Positions 35,442 to 45,820 of a stretch of DNA of 64,000 bases are shown one piece after another. The notes below the pieces were generated by a model, which was given only the letters and a program-made list of their open reading frames with translations, searched no databases and was not told the DNA's origin. The translations under genes were made by a program, and so were the position numbers. The stretch covers positions 82,320 to 146,319 of the forward strand of contig NZ_JACJOU010000032.1 in assembly GCF_014695725.1 (NCBI RefSeq). The letters run 5' to 3'. This DNA is from Microcoleus sp. FACHB-672 (GTDB lineage: Bacteria > Cyanobacteriota > Cyanobacteriia > Cyanobacteriales > Oscillatoriaceae). How positions within the stretch are numbered: the stretch's first letter is position 1; every line of letters begins with the position of its first letter.

Positions 35442-36962
35442 ATGACTTACTGCATTAATCCCAATTGCCCAAAGCCTCAAAATCCTGAAAACTTGCTTTT
35501 TTGCCAAAGTTGTGGTTCTGATTTGCTTTTAAACGGGCAGTATCGGGTCATGAGTATTTTGGGGGAAGGGGGTTTTGCTAAAACTTATGAAGTGAGTGAT
35601 TGCGGCACGCCGAAAGTGCTAAAAGTGCTTTTCCTCCATCAGGAAAAGGCGATTTCACTGTTTCAGCAAGAAGCGCGAGTTTTAAGCCGGTTGAATCATC
35701 CTGGAATTCCGAGAGTTGAATCCGATGGTTATTTTACTTTTTATCCCAAAAATAGCGACCAGCCTGTATATTGCCTCGTGATGGAAAAAATAGCAGGGTT
35801 GGATTTAGAGGAGTGGATGAATGAGAGAAATCATCAACCCATTTCTGAAGCCTTGGCTATTAACTGGTTAAAAGAACTGGCAGAAATTTTAGAGCGCGTT
35901 CACCAGCAAAATTATTTTCATCGAGATATCAAGCCGGCTAATATTATGCTGCGATCTTCTGCGGATTCCCTGAATACAGGGCGTCAGGAACTGGCATTAA
36001 TTGATTTTGGCACGGCGAGGGCGATTACCGCTACAGTTCTTGGAGGCCGGCACAATGGGACGCAAATTTTTTCAGCCGGCTATTCACCCATTGAACAAGT
36101 GAACGGTCAAGCGGTGCCGCAATCAGATTTTTTTGCATTAGGACGCACTTTTGTTTATTTACTCACCGGCTTGCTTCCTAGCGATCTGCCGGTGGATGCC
36201 GATACAGGCGATTTAATCTGGCGAGATCGGGCAAATGTCTCGCAGCCAGTGGCCGATTTGATTGACAATCTGATGGGTTTGTTTCCGGTTAATCGGCCTC
36301 AAAATGCCCAAATTATTTTACAGCGGTTAGCAGAAATAGAAGGCGCTTTAGATCAAGTTCAGTCCCCATCTGCAAAGGTTAAATCTGCTAGTGGCAGCCA
36401 CAACATTCAACCAGCCAGTTATTCGGCTGCCGGCTTTTGGCCGCGTTTTGCTGCTTATGTGATCGATAGCACGACTGTCACGCTTGGAGGAGCTATTATT
36501 GGCGGATTTTTAATTAATCATGTCTATAACCTGATTCAGGAGCCTTGGCAAGCTTTAGGCGTATTTTTAGGAGCAATGGTGCTAAGCGCATTGGGAACGT
36601 TTGGCAGTTTTTTCGGCTTGCTAATTGCGGCACTGGCAATTGTGGGATCGGGAAAATCTTTAGGGGGAGTGGATTCAGTTTTGCTCGCTGTAGTCTTAAT
36701 AGGAATTGGGCTAAAATGGCTTTATTTTACGGTGCTTGAATGTTCTCCGCTGCAAGCTACCTTGGGAAAAAGACGCTTAAAACTTGTTGTCACAGACGCT
36801 CAAGGAAAACAAATTTCTTGGGGACGCGCGAATCGGCGTTATTGGAGTAAAACCGTTTCTGGATCTATTTTGTGTATTGGATTTATTATGGCCGGCTTTA
36901 ATCGCAAAAAGCAAGCGCTGCACGATATCATTGCCGATACTCTCGTTTCTAAAAAAATATAA
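35442..36962 (+). CDS. Ser/Thr protein kinase with zinc ribbon and RDD membrane domain
   Basis: 506 aa. ATG 35442 is chosen because it begins with a zinc ribbon (Cys4, Cys9, Cys21, Cys24), exactly as in the paralogue at 37668; an upstream ATG would add 41 unlikely residues. Kinase core: glycine loop GEGGFAKTYE (41-50), Lys61, HRD at 160-162 (YFHRDIKPANIM), and DFG at 188-190. The C-terminal ~130 residues are an RDD domain (WPRFAAYVIDS) with three or four membrane helices. So this is a membrane-tethered kinase; its signal and substrate are unknown. It may sense the membrane through RDD. Confidence 0.9.
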   Translation: MTYCINPNCPKPQNPENLLFCQSCGSDLLLNGQYRVMSILGEGGFAKTYEVSDCGTPKVLKVLFLHQEKAISLFQQEARVLSRLNHPGIPRVESDGYFTFYPKNSDQPVYCLVMEKIAGLDLEEWMNERNHQPISEALAINWLKELAEILERVHQQNYFHRDIKPANIMLRSSADSLNTGRQELALIDFGTARAITATVLGGRHNGTQIFSAGYSPIEQVNGQAVPQSDFFALGRTFVYLLTGLLPSDLPVDADTGDLIWRDRANVSQPVADLIDNLMGLFPVNRPQNAQIILQRLAEIEGALDQVQSPSAKVKSASGSHNIQPASYSAAGFWPRFAAYVIDSTTVTLGGAIIGGFLINHVYNLIQEPWQALGVFLGAMVLSALGTFGSFFGLLIAALAIVGSGKSLGGVDSVLLAVVLIGIGLKWLYFTVLECSPLQATLGKRRLKLVVTDAQGKQISWGRANRRYWSKTVSGSILCIGFIMAGFNRKKQALHDIIADTLVSKKI

Positions 36963-37667
36963 CAAAATTAAGAAACAGACGTTTACATTGTGGTTGGGAG
37001 TAAAGAAAAAGGCAGAGCCAATTTTGAAGTATTGAACACCGGGAAAATTCTAAAAAAATCCGAAACAGCAGCAAGGTTAACTTACGCCACAGAATTAACA
37101 GGTGTTTTCTAAGCAGATAACTATAAAAAAATAAGGTTAATTCTCTTCAGTTTTTATGAATTTTCTACCGATAAAGTGGAAAAATAAACTTTAAGTCTTA
37201 AAACTGAAATGCGACTTGGGGATTGAAGACTGTTGCCGGAAGCATGGAGCGGAGAATTTTAAATTTCTTATGGGAAAAGAGGGGAAAATGTTACTTTCAT
37301 CACCGGCTCGACAAGTGCTATACTAGATATGCATAAAACGCCTTGTTTTTCTCCCCTAAAAGTATCGAATAGAGCTGAATAAGGGCCGGCAGGGCATTTA
37401 AGCATCAAATAGGCTTGCGGGTGATCGTCAAAACAATACAGTGAATTGTTAAAAAAAGCGGTAAAACAAAAACAAGCAAAATGCACCGGCAAGCGCTTCA
37501 ACACCTACCGCAATCGGCAAGCTGAACAAGCGTCAAGGGTATTTTTGGTTAACTATCGCATACCATACTGATATTGATTGCTTGGCGTGACCCTACAGTG
37601 ATCCCGCCAGTCTCGCAAGTTATAGTGTTCTTGAGCCTGTCCTCTGAATCTGGGTGAGCTAGCTTCC
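36963..37667. other. Gap between the two kinases
   Basis: 705 bp with no gene I can support. A Cys-rich frame on the minus strand (37268-37504) lacks a ribosome site and resemblance to anything known. The region has a few GCCGGC sites but no long repeat. It probably holds the promoter of the WD40 kinase. Confidence 0.45.
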
Positions 37668-39746
37668 GTGAGTTTTTGCCTCAATCCCAAATGCCCCAAT
37701 CCCTCCGATCTGTCGAACAATCACAGAGACGTTTGCCGTCACTGCGGCTCAGAGTTGGTCGTGCGAAACCGTTATCGGATCGTCCGACCGCTTGGAGGCG
37801 GAGGCTTTGGCAAAACCTTTGAAGTTGACGATCAAGGCACCTTAAAAGTCTTAAAAATTCTTTACAAGAATCATCCCAAAGCCGTAGAACTGTTTCAGCA
37901 AGAAGCCACGGTGTTGAGCCGGTTGCAGCACCCAGGAATTCCCACAGTAGAACCCAATGGCTACTTCACCTTTTTGCCCCACAATTTCAAAGAGCCATTG
38001 CACTGCTTAGTGATGGAAAAAATTCAGGGCTTAAATCTTGAAGAGTGGATGAAAGAACGCGAAAACAAACCACTTAGCCAAGAAGAAGCCCTGGACTGTT
38101 TAAAAAAAATTGCAGAAATCCTGGATAAAGTCCACCAGCAACAATTTTTTCATCGGGATATCAAACCACTCAACATCATGCGTCGGCCTAATAGCCAGCT
38201 GGTGTTAATTGACTTTGGGGCTGCTAGAGAAGTGACCTCAACCTATCTTGCAAAAGTCGGTCAGGGGCAAAACGTTACAGGCATTGTTTCCCCAGGCTAC
38301 ACGCCACCCGAACAAGTGAATGGCAAAGCCGTCCCCCAATCGGATTTCTACGCTTTGGGGCGAACTTTTGTTTATTTAATGACCGGCAGCCCCCCCACCG
38401 CATTTCCAGAAAACCCCCGCACAGGTAAGTTAATTTGGCGAGAAAAAGCCCCACAAATTAACCTAGAATTTGCCGATGTCATTGATTACCTGATGGCTCC
38501 ATTCCCGGGTAATCGGCCTCAAAATGCCCAAATGATTTTACAGTGTTTGGCAGATATAGAGCCGGGGAGTTCATACAATCCACAAACCGGCTTTTCCAAA
38601 CCCCGCTTTTACAGCGGCAACAGCAATTTGCTGGGGCGTTCTTCCCGAGAAATATCTACTTCCAAACAAGGCTCCACAGCCTCTAAAAATCGCCAAAAAC
38701 AAAAAGCCGGTCAATATAAAAAACTATTAATTCGTACCGGCGCACTAGCACTGCTGTTCCTTGCCAGCACCCAACTTTTCAGTTATTGGCGCTACGGAAA
38801 CTTCCCCGCCAACCCTATCCGGGTGCTTGCCAGCATCCCCAGCAGCCGCTTTCTTCAAAAAAGCGTCAGTAGCCAAGTTGGTCATGTCAATGCCATCACC
38901 ATCAGTCCCGTTCCAGTGGGAGCGAGAAAGGCAAGCAACTTTATCTTTGCTAGCGCCAGTTACGGAACGCTTAGACTCTGGGAAGAAAACACCGGCAAAC
39001 TGCGGCACGCCTTCTTTGATGCCCATTCTAATGCGATTGGCGCACTTGCCATGACCCCAGATGGCAAACTCCTTGCCAGTGGCAGTACCGACAAGACGAT
39101 CAGGCTATGGAATCTTGAGAAAAACTTTCGGATACGCACGATCCCAGCTCACGCCGGCTCAGTCAACGCCCTAGCCATCAGCCCAGATGGCAAAACCCTG
39201 ATTAGCGCTAGTGACGACAAGACGATCAGACTGTGGCGTTTGCCAACCGGCAAGCGGATACTCACGATCCCTGCTCATGCCGGCCCTGTCAATGCTCTAG
39301 CCATCAGCCCAAGTGGTGAAATTCTTGCTAGTGGCAGCGATGACAATACAATCAAGCTTTGGGATCTGAGTACCGGCAAACTGCTCAGTACCTTTGTGGG
39401 GCATAAAGGATCGGTTCATGCGCTCGCCATCAGTCCAGATGGCAAAACCCTCGTCAGTGGCAGCGCAGACAACACTGTTAAGCAGTGGAATCTAGGCACC
39501 GGCAAGCTACGCAGAACTTTGGAAGGGCATTCTAGCAGGGTTCGGTCGCTTGCGATCAGCCCGAATGGTAAAACCCTCGTCAGTGCCGGTGACACGATCA
39601 TGCTGTGGAATCTCAAAACCGGCAAACACTTAGAAACTTTGTTAGGGCACGCTAACTATGTCAGTTCAGTTGCGATCACGCCTGATGGCAAAACCCTAAT
39701 TAGTGGCAGTCGGGATCAAACGATTAAGATTTGGCAGATGCCGTAG
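37668..39746 (+). CDS. Ser/Thr protein kinase with WD40 propeller
   Basis: 692 aa, GTG start at 37668 beginning MSFCLNPKCPNPS. The zinc ribbon uses Cys4, Cys9, Cys23 and Cys26. The kinase domain (about residues 36-300) has the loop LGGGGFGKTFEV, HRD (FFHRDIKPLNIM) and DFG (LIDFGAAR). A single membrane helix (LLIRTGALALLFLASTQLF) separates it from six or seven WD40 blades from about residue 405 to the end (LASGSTDKTIRLWNLE and similar). The propeller is on the far side of the membrane from the kinase if the helix inserts, which would let an external ligand regulate it. Such kinases are common in multicellular cyanobacteria. Closely related to the upstream RDD kinase in its first 300 residues. 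Confidence 0.92.
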   Translation: MSFCLNPKCPNPSDLSNNHRDVCRHCGSELVVRNRYRIVRPLGGGGFGKTFEVDDQGTLKVLKILYKNHPKAVELFQQEATVLSRLQHPGIPTVEPNGYFTFLPHNFKEPLHCLVMEKIQGLNLEEWMKERENKPLSQEEALDCLKKIAEILDKVHQQQFFHRDIKPLNIMRRPNSQLVLIDFGAAREVTSTYLAKVGQGQNVTGIVSPGYTPPEQVNGKAVPQSDFYALGRTFVYLMTGSPPTAFPENPRTGKLIWREKAPQINLEFADVIDYLMAPFPGNRPQNAQMILQCLADIEPGSSYNPQTGFSKPRFYSGNSNLLGRSSREISTSKQGSTASKNRQKQKAGQYKKLLIRTGALALLFLASTQLFSYWRYGNFPANPIRVLASIPSSRFLQKSVSSQVGHVNAITISPVPVGARKASNFIFASASYGTLRLWEENTGKLRHAFFDAHSNAIGALAMTPDGKLLASGSTDKTIRLWNLEKNFRIRTIPAHAGSVNALAISPDGKTLISASDDKTIRLWRLPTGKRILTIPAHAGPVNALAISPSGEILASGSDDNTIKLWDLSTGKLLSTFVGHKGSVHALAISPDGKTLVSGSADNTVKQWNLGTGKLRRTLEGHSSRVRSLAISPNGKTLVSAGDTIMLWNLKTGKHLETLLGHANYVSSVAITPDGKTLISGSRDQTIKIWQMP

Positions 39747-39808
39747 GGACTCGGAGCTAGAGGGGGAGAACCAACTTGAGATCAAAAATAGAATTATGAA
39801 ATTGACTT

Positions 39809-42800
39809 TTAACGATTAATCTGGAATAGAAAATCAGTCGCTTCACCCGCAGTTAAAGGCTTCGAGAATAAATAACCCTGCATTTCTTGGCAGTGGAGAC
39901 TTTGCAATAAATTCTTTTGGGCTTGTGTTTCTACACCTTCCGCCACCACGCAGAAATTGAGGGCATGACCGAGGGAAACAATTGCTTTGACAATGGCACT
40001 GTTATGGGGATCGCTTGTCATGTCCCGCACAAAAGCTCGATCAATTTTAAGCGAATGAAACGGGAAGTTTTTTAACCCACTGAGGGAGGCGTGACCGATG
40101 CCAAAATCATCCATTGAGAGGCAGATTCCCATTGCTTTGAGTTCGCCCAGTGTGGTGCGCGTGAAGTCTGAATCTAGCATTGCTGTATTTTCAGTAATTT
40201 CTAACTCCAAGTATTGAGGTTCCAAACCCGTCTGTTCTAAAACCTCGGCCACCATTGCCACTAAACTTGGTTGCTGAAACTGTCGGTTGGAAAAATTAAC
40301 TGCCACGCGCATTGCCGGCAAACCGGCTTTCTGCCAAGCTTTATTTTGGGCGCAAGCTGTTTGCAAAACCCACTTCCCCAAGGGGATAATCAAACCGTTC
40401 TCTTCAGCTAAGGGAATAAACGCTTCCGGCGTCATGAGGCCCCGTTCTGGGTGCTGCCAACGCACGAGCGCCTCCATACAGGTAATTTCGCCGGTATTTG
40501 TGTTTAACTGCGGCTGGTAGTGAACGAGAAATTCTCCACGCTCAAAGGCAAGGTGCAAGCTATTATCTAAAACCAATAATGCAGAGGCTTCTGCATTCAT
40601 ACTGGGGGTAAATATTTGGTAATTATTTCGGCCCCGTTCTTTGGCGCGATACAACGCCGTATCTGCATTTTTAATTAACGTTTCAGCATCTTCCCCATCA
40701 TTTGGATAAAGGGCAATGCCAATGCTGCAAGTAATGTAGAGATGGTGCCCTTCTATCTCAAATGCCGGCTGTAGAGAATCAATAATTCTTTGAGCAATAT
40801 GAAGCGCGTCCTCTAGGCAATTAAGGTGAGGCAAGAGCGCGATAAATTCATCTCCCCCCCAGCGAACAATCGTATCTCCTTCACGTAGACAGCTTTTCAG
40901 GCGTTGGGCGGCAGTTTGCAGCAATTGATCGCCGACTGCATGACCCAAGGTGTCATTAATAATTTTAAAGCGGTCGAGATCGAGAAAAATGATAGCCAGT
41001 TTATGCCGGCGATTTGCGGCTGTTTCCAGCGCTAAAGTTAGTTGGAGATCCAATAGCTGCCGGTTGGGTAAGCCGGTGAGCCGGTCATGAAGCGCTTGGT
41101 GGCGGATTATTTCTTCTTGCTGATGGCGCTGGAGTGCGCCGCCGATACTTGCTGCGATCGCTACCAAAATAGATTCTTCACTTTTAGACCAACCGCGCTC
41201 TGTGTGGCAATCGTCGAAGCCGACATAGCCCCAGCATTCATTATTGACCGAAACCGGCACCATGAGAATTGAGACAATGCCATCTGCCTCTAAACGTTCT
41301 CGTTCGCCGGCTGGAAAGTCTACAGCGTTGCCACTCATCGGCTGATTGGCTGAGAGTGAATCATACCACCGGCACAGATGAGTGTTGTAAGCAAGATTTT
41401 GCCAGTGAGGTTTGTTGAGCATTGGCTCGAACAACTCTGCCACCCATTCAAAGCGCATACTCAGTGCCGGCTCACCTGTAACGGGATGGGGATGGTTTTG
41501 GCAGATGTAAACCCGATCAACGCCGGCAGCCATTCCCAGCGTTGCTAAAGCTTTGACAATTGCTGAGCCGTGGTTGGTATCTGTGAGCAAATAATTCATC
41601 GCTTCGGCGACGCCTTGAAGCAAGTTGTCGCGTTTGACGAGTTCTGCTTCGGCTTGCTTGCGCTGGGTAATGTCTACAACCGTACCTTCATATCCCAGCA
41701 GTGTGCCGCCGGTGTCTCGAACGGCGCGAGCATTTTCAGAAATCCAGATCGTGCTGCCGTCTTTGCGATAAATTTCTGACTCAAAATCTAAGACGGCATC
41801 TCGCTGTTGTAAAAGCCGGCTGAACTGTAATCGCCGGTCAGGATTGACGTAGAGTTGGTGCTGAATATCTGTCAGGGTCGCCATCAACTCTGCCGGCGAG
41901 TCGTAGCCATAGATGCGAGCCAGCATTGAGTTTGCCGTGAGGTAACGCCCTTCGGGTGTAGTCTGAAAAATTCCTTCAACAGCATTTTCAAAAATGCTGC
42001 GATACTTTTCTTCTGCTTGTTTTAATGCAACTTCTGCCCGTTTGCGTTCTGTGATGTCTTCTTGGACACAAACCCAATACTTTTTTCCTGACATTTCCAA
42101 AGCGCTAATATGAGCATAAGTTGTGAAAACTGTTTTATCTTTTTTGAGGTTATTAAATTCTCCCAACCATGAGCCTTGTTTGTTCAACTGCTCGATAATT
42201 TTAACCGTGAGTCTAGCATTTTCTGACAGTTGGTAAACATTGAGAGTGGAAAAGTGTTTTCCTTGCAATTCACCTCGTTCATATCCAAACATGGCATCGA
42301 AGGCAGGATTTGTAAAAGTAATCATGCCATTTTCATCGGTGACACTGACGCCTTCTGCCATGCTTTCTAGGACTTGAGCTTGAGCTTTGAGCGCTTCTTC
42401 GGTTTGTTTGCGTTCCGTGATGTCAGTGATAAATCCTTCGAGTGCTAGAACGTTACCCATATTGTCAAATACGCCACTCCCTTTTTCCCACAGCCATTTT
42501 TCTAACCCTGACTTAGTACGAATTCGATATTCAACCACATAAGGTTCCTTTTTAGCAATTGCCATTTCAATTGCTTTAAGAACGTTTGGTAAATCTTCAG
42601 GATGAGTGAGATCGCTATAGGAAATGAGCCGGCTTTTCCCGGCAAGTTCTTCGCTGTGATATTCAATTAGGTTAAAGACACCCTCAGAGAGGTAGTTCAT
42701 CGACCATTCAGAATCGCTGGCGCAGGAGAAGACAAAGCCGGGTAATGTGTTGATGAGGTGAGCCAATTTTCGCTGGCTTTCTCTAAGGGCGTCTTCGGCT

Positions 42801-43813
42801 TGCTTGCGCTGCATTAGGGTGCCTAGTTGGGCAGCGACGGCAGAAACGAGTTCTACCATGCGCCGATCTGCTGGGCAAGATTCAAACGTGAAGAACACGA
42901 GGACTGCCAGGACTTGATCGTTGGCGATGATCGGAACGCCCAAGCCGGCTTTAAGTCCCCAACTCATTGCCAACTGGGCACGCAGAAAAATTGATTCCGA
43001 TTCAATTGAAACATCCTGATGCCACTCTGGCTGTTTTGAAAGCCACACGCGTCCGGGCAAACCAATACCTTTGGCAAACCGTAAGCCTTCGCTGATTTGG
43101 CTAAACCTCAAAAGCTCGTTGGTGCTGATGTAGTAAGCTGGGCTGCCATACAGGGCGGTTGCGTCTGGGCTGGGAATCCAGGCTTCGCCATAATTCCAGC
43201 CGGTGGCTTCGCAGCAGTAGCGCAGGGCAATGGCGAGGGCGTTTTGAAAGTCTTCGGCTGCGGCGATTGCCAAGGCGATGTTTTGCAAGAGTTGGGCTTG
43301 TGCTTCCACTCGCCGGTACTCTGTCAAGTCTTGACACAAGCCGATAATTTGAGTAATTGTGCCGTCTTGGCTGAACACCGGCGAGAGTCGAGTAGCGAGG
43401 TGACGGATTTTGTCACAGATGTCGCCGGCAGGATCTTTGCGAGTGTCAAAGATTGCCTCATATTCAATTGACTGACGTTGCTCAAGACAGTCTCTGAGGT
43501 GTTTTGTGGTTGTGCCGGCGATCCCCTGTGGCAGGCATTCTTGCAAGCGAAAACCGACGGGATCTTCGGTCGTTACCGACAGCATTTGTCTGCTGGCGGG
43601 ATTGGTGGCAACAAAGCGAAATTCGGGGGCTTCCGCGCAGGCTGTATCCTCACAAGCGTTTGAGGCAGCATTAGCCGGCTGAACATCCACGATAAATAGA
43701 CCGTCTGACGAGTGTTGTAAGACAGCCCATAATGGGTTCGCGTGTTCGTTAAGAACACCCTCGTTATTCTTGTGTTGACCCACAGCTTGCCCCGCTACTT
43801 GTGTATGGGACAT
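39809..43813 (-). CDS. Multi-sensor diguanylate cyclase/phosphodiesterase (PAS-GAF-GGDEF-EAL)
   Basis: 1334 aa soluble sensor. Order: PAS domain near residues 30-170, GAF (about 175-340), three PAS/PAC units (about 345-715, each ending with a DITERK or DITQRK motif), a second GAF (about 720-890), GGDEF (about 905-1070) and EAL (about 1080-1330). The GGDEF motif is intact (RWGGDEF) with an RxxD inhibitory site (REGD) just upstream. The EAL motif is intact (MEALVRW). It may therefore make and degrade cyclic di-GMP, controlled by several ligands or redox signals. The GAF domains lack an obvious bilin-attaching Cys in the usual place, so they are probably not phytochrome-like. No membrane segment. 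Confidence 0.93.
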   Translation of the reverse strand: MSHTQVAGQAVGQHKNNEGVLNEHANPLWAVLQHSSDGLFIVDVQPANAASNACEDTACAEAPEFRFVATNPASRQMLSVTTEDPVGFRLQECLPQGIAGTTTKHLRDCLEQRQSIEYEAIFDTRKDPAGDICDKIRHLATRLSPVFSQDGTITQIIGLCQDLTEYRRVEAQAQLLQNIALAIAAAEDFQNALAIALRYCCEATGWNYGEAWIPSPDATALYGSPAYYISTNELLRFSQISEGLRFAKGIGLPGRVWLSKQPEWHQDVSIESESIFLRAQLAMSWGLKAGLGVPIIANDQVLAVLVFFTFESCPADRRMVELVSAVAAQLGTLMQRKQAEDALRESQRKLAHLINTLPGFVFSCASDSEWSMNYLSEGVFNLIEYHSEELAGKSRLISYSDLTHPEDLPNVLKAIEMAIAKKEPYVVEYRIRTKSGLEKWLWEKGSGVFDNMGNVLALEGFITDITERKQTEEALKAQAQVLESMAEGVSVTDENGMITFTNPAFDAMFGYERGELQGKHFSTLNVYQLSENARLTVKIIEQLNKQGSWLGEFNNLKKDKTVFTTYAHISALEMSGKKYWVCVQEDITERKRAEVALKQAEEKYRSIFENAVEGIFQTTPEGRYLTANSMLARIYGYDSPAELMATLTDIQHQLYVNPDRRLQFSRLLQQRDAVLDFESEIYRKDGSTIWISENARAVRDTGGTLLGYEGTVVDITQRKQAEAELVKRDNLLQGVAEAMNYLLTDTNHGSAIVKALATLGMAAGVDRVYICQNHPHPVTGEPALSMRFEWVAELFEPMLNKPHWQNLAYNTHLCRWYDSLSANQPMSGNAVDFPAGERERLEADGIVSILMVPVSVNNECWGYVGFDDCHTERGWSKSEESILVAIAASIGGALQRHQQEEIIRHQALHDRLTGLPNRQLLDLQLTLALETAANRRHKLAIIFLDLDRFKIINDTLGHAVGDQLLQTAAQRLKSCLREGDTIVRWGGDEFIALLPHLNCLEDALHIAQRIIDSLQPAFEIEGHHLYITCSIGIALYPNDGEDAETLIKNADTALYRAKERGRNNYQIFTPSMNAEASALLVLDNSLHLAFERGEFLVHYQPQLNTNTGEITCMEALVRWQHPERGLMTPEAFIPLAEENGLIIPLGKWVLQTACAQNKAWQKAGLPAMRVAVNFSNRQFQQPSLVAMVAEVLEQTGLEPQYLELEITENTAMLDSDFTRTTLGELKAMGICLSMDDFGIGHASLSGLKNFPFHSLKIDRAFVRDMTSDPHNSAIVKAIVSLGHALNFCVVAEGVETQAQKNLLQSLHCQEMQGYLFSKPLTAGEATDFLFQINR

Positions 43814-44231
43814 TTTGGTGCTGATACTTGTTCAAAACGCGATAAGTGTTTAACCGGGTCTTTAGACTTTAGCTCAACCGGCCTGTGCTTTTCAGCAGCC
43901 ATTTACACAGAATCGCGAATTAACTGGGCACTTAGGCGCGAGGGGGAGAAAGAACGACGGCTATCGATAATCTTTTCTGGGAACGGATTAGAGAGAGAGG
44001 GAGAAAAGCCAGGTTGGGGTTATAGGCGGCTTGGGGAACTGGTGTCACAGCAAAGCCGCCAAGCTTTTAGACAAAGAACCGCTCAAAGCTATGCAGGATT
44101 AAGCAAAATAGGCTTTTTCACGGTTCCCGAAATGTCCTAGAGTTAAAGGGCAGTGTTACCTCTAACTTCCCTGAATTATTAATTTATATTTCGCAACTCA
44201 ACTTCAAAAAAAATCTAACAATCGCGCTTCC
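43814..44231. other. Gap between divergent GGDEF/EAL and menF genes
   Basis: 418 bp. It contains purine-rich stretches (GAGAGAGAGGGAG near 43991) and no gene or RNA I can support. An open frame on the plus strand (43742-44140) overlaps the sensor gene and looks non-coding. Confidence 0.4.
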
Positions 44232-45701
44232 ATGCCAGTCATACCGCATCCCGCTCATCTGTTTCAAGACTCCAAGGCTCTGTATCAGTTCCTTTTTGCT
44301 TGTCAGCAGAAATCCATTGAGAAAAATCAGATACAAATTGTTAGTATTTCGCTGGAAGTCCCACCCCTTGATCCCTTGGCAGTTCTTCACGAGATTAATC
44401 AACCAGACAAAATTCATTTTTACTTTGAGAAGGGACGGGCGCGGGAAGCCATTCGCCCAATTTTGCGAGACGGAAAATTAACTGCGAATGGCGATGCTAT
44501 TGCAGCCATCGACGCAGCTCTGCATTTTACCGCAGAAGGGCCAAATCGATTTTCCCGCGCTCAAGAATTTATTCGCACTTGCTTAACGAACACGATTACT
44601 GCCGGTGCGCTACACTTGCCGTTTGCGGGGCCTCACTTCTTTTGTAGCTTCACATTTTTCGAGCGCAACCGGCCTGAAGATTCCTCTTTTCCCGCTGCAA
44701 CTGTGTTTTTACCGCGCTGGCAGATTGCCCGCCGTAACAATCGCTGCGTGATTGTGGCAAATTTAGCGGTGGATGCTAAGGCCAATTTAAAAACATTATC
44801 GACTCACTTACACAACCAGTTGCAAAAGATTATTATTTTAACAAACTATGAATTGGTTGACTGTTATGATAAAAATGGAAATTTCATAGAACAATCTATC
44901 AAACATGAAGATCGCTTCAAAAATTCGGTTTTAGCGGCTTTAAATTCGATTCAAAGCGAACAGTTTAACAAAATTGTTTTGGCTCATACAATAGATGTCA
45001 TTTCAAAAACCCCTCTCAATTTGATTCATTCTCTGAATAAGCTGCGAAAAAATCACCCAGATTGCTATATCTTTTCCACCGGCAATGGAAAAGGTCAAAA
45101 CTTCATTGGAGCCAGTCCAGAACGCTTGGGAAGTATTCAGAATCACGTGCTAGCAACAGACGCCTTAGCCGGCTCAGCACCACGAGGCAAAACCGCAGCA
45201 GAAGATGCCAATTTAGCAAACGCTTTACTCAACAGCGAAAAAGAGCGCCGCGAACATCAAGTCGTGCTAGATTTTATTGTTCAACGTTTGTCTCGTTTGG
45301 GGTTAAAACCCAAACTGTCACCACCGGCACGCCTGCTGCAACTTTCCAATATTCAGCATTTATGGACACCTATTCAAGCTCAAGTGCCGGTGGATGTTTC
45401 TCTGCTCGATATTGTCGCCGAACTTCATCCTACCCCAGCCGTTGCCGGCGCGCCTAGAGACATTGCCTGCGAAGAAATTCGCCGCTACGAAACCTTTGAG
45501 CGTTCCCTTTATGCCGCCCCCTTGGGTTGGATAGATCATCAAGGCAACGGTGAATTTATCGTCGGCATTCGCTCAGCCACAATAGAAGGCAATCGCGCTA
45601 AACTTTATGCCGGTGCCGGCATAGTTTCTGGTTCAGATCCCGAAAAAGAACTGACTGAAATTAAACTAAAACTTCAAGCCCTTCTAAAAGCATTAATTTA
45701 G
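44232..45701 (+). CDS. menF: Isochorismate synthase MenF
   Basis: 489 aa chorismate-binding enzyme that converts chorismate to isochorismate, first step of phylloquinone/menaquinone synthesis. Core motifs: SFTFFERNRPEDS region, GASPERL, AGSAPRG with the downstream ANALLNSEKERREHQ, LHPTPAVAGAPR, and GAGIVSGSDPEKE. Full length. It could also be a salicylate or enterobactin-type isochorismate synthase, but menD 382 bp downstream in the same direction settles the pathway. It begins at the ATG 44232. Confidence 0.93.
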   Translation: MPVIPHPAHLFQDSKALYQFLFACQQKSIEKNQIQIVSISLEVPPLDPLAVLHEINQPDKIHFYFEKGRAREAIRPILRDGKLTANGDAIAAIDAALHFTAEGPNRFSRAQEFIRTCLTNTITAGALHLPFAGPHFFCSFTFFERNRPEDSSFPAATVFLPRWQIARRNNRCVIVANLAVDAKANLKTLSTHLHNQLQKIIILTNYELVDCYDKNGNFIEQSIKHEDRFKNSVLAALNSIQSEQFNKIVLAHTIDVISKTPLNLIHSLNKLRKNHPDCYIFSTGNGKGQNFIGASPERLGSIQNHVLATDALAGSAPRGKTAAEDANLANALLNSEKERREHQVVLDFIVQRLSRLGLKPKLSPPARLLQLSNIQHLWTPIQAQVPVDVSLLDIVAELHPTPAVAGAPRDIACEEIRRYETFERSLYAAPLGWIDHQGNGEFIVGIRSATIEGNRAKLYAGAGIVSGSDPEKELTEIKLKLQALLKALI

Positions 45702-45704
45702 AAG

Positions 45705-45740
45705 AGGGGCATGGGGGATGGGGCATTGGGCATTGGGAAT
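45705..45740. repeat. Heptamer tandem repeat after menF
   Basis: About five heptamers of form GGGCATG/GGGCATT (GGGGCATG, GGGGATG, GGGCATT, GGGCATT, GGGAATT), starting five bases after the menF stop. This is the complement-like class of the STRR at 7881. Confidence 0.85.
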
Positions 45741-45820
45741 TAAGCTTTTGTTGTGGTAATTCACCGCACATCTGTGTATGCCAGCGACACGCTGCGCTAC
45801 CATCTGCTGTCAATAAATTC

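Noticed and set aside
37268..37504. Cys-rich 78-codon frame between the kinases
   Set aside because: No ribosome site or family match; the region has otherwise intergenic composition.
43742..44140. Open frame on the plus strand overlapping the 5' end of the GGDEF/EAL gene
   Set aside because: No ribosome site, no recognisable sequence, and it overlaps the well-supported sensor gene antisense.
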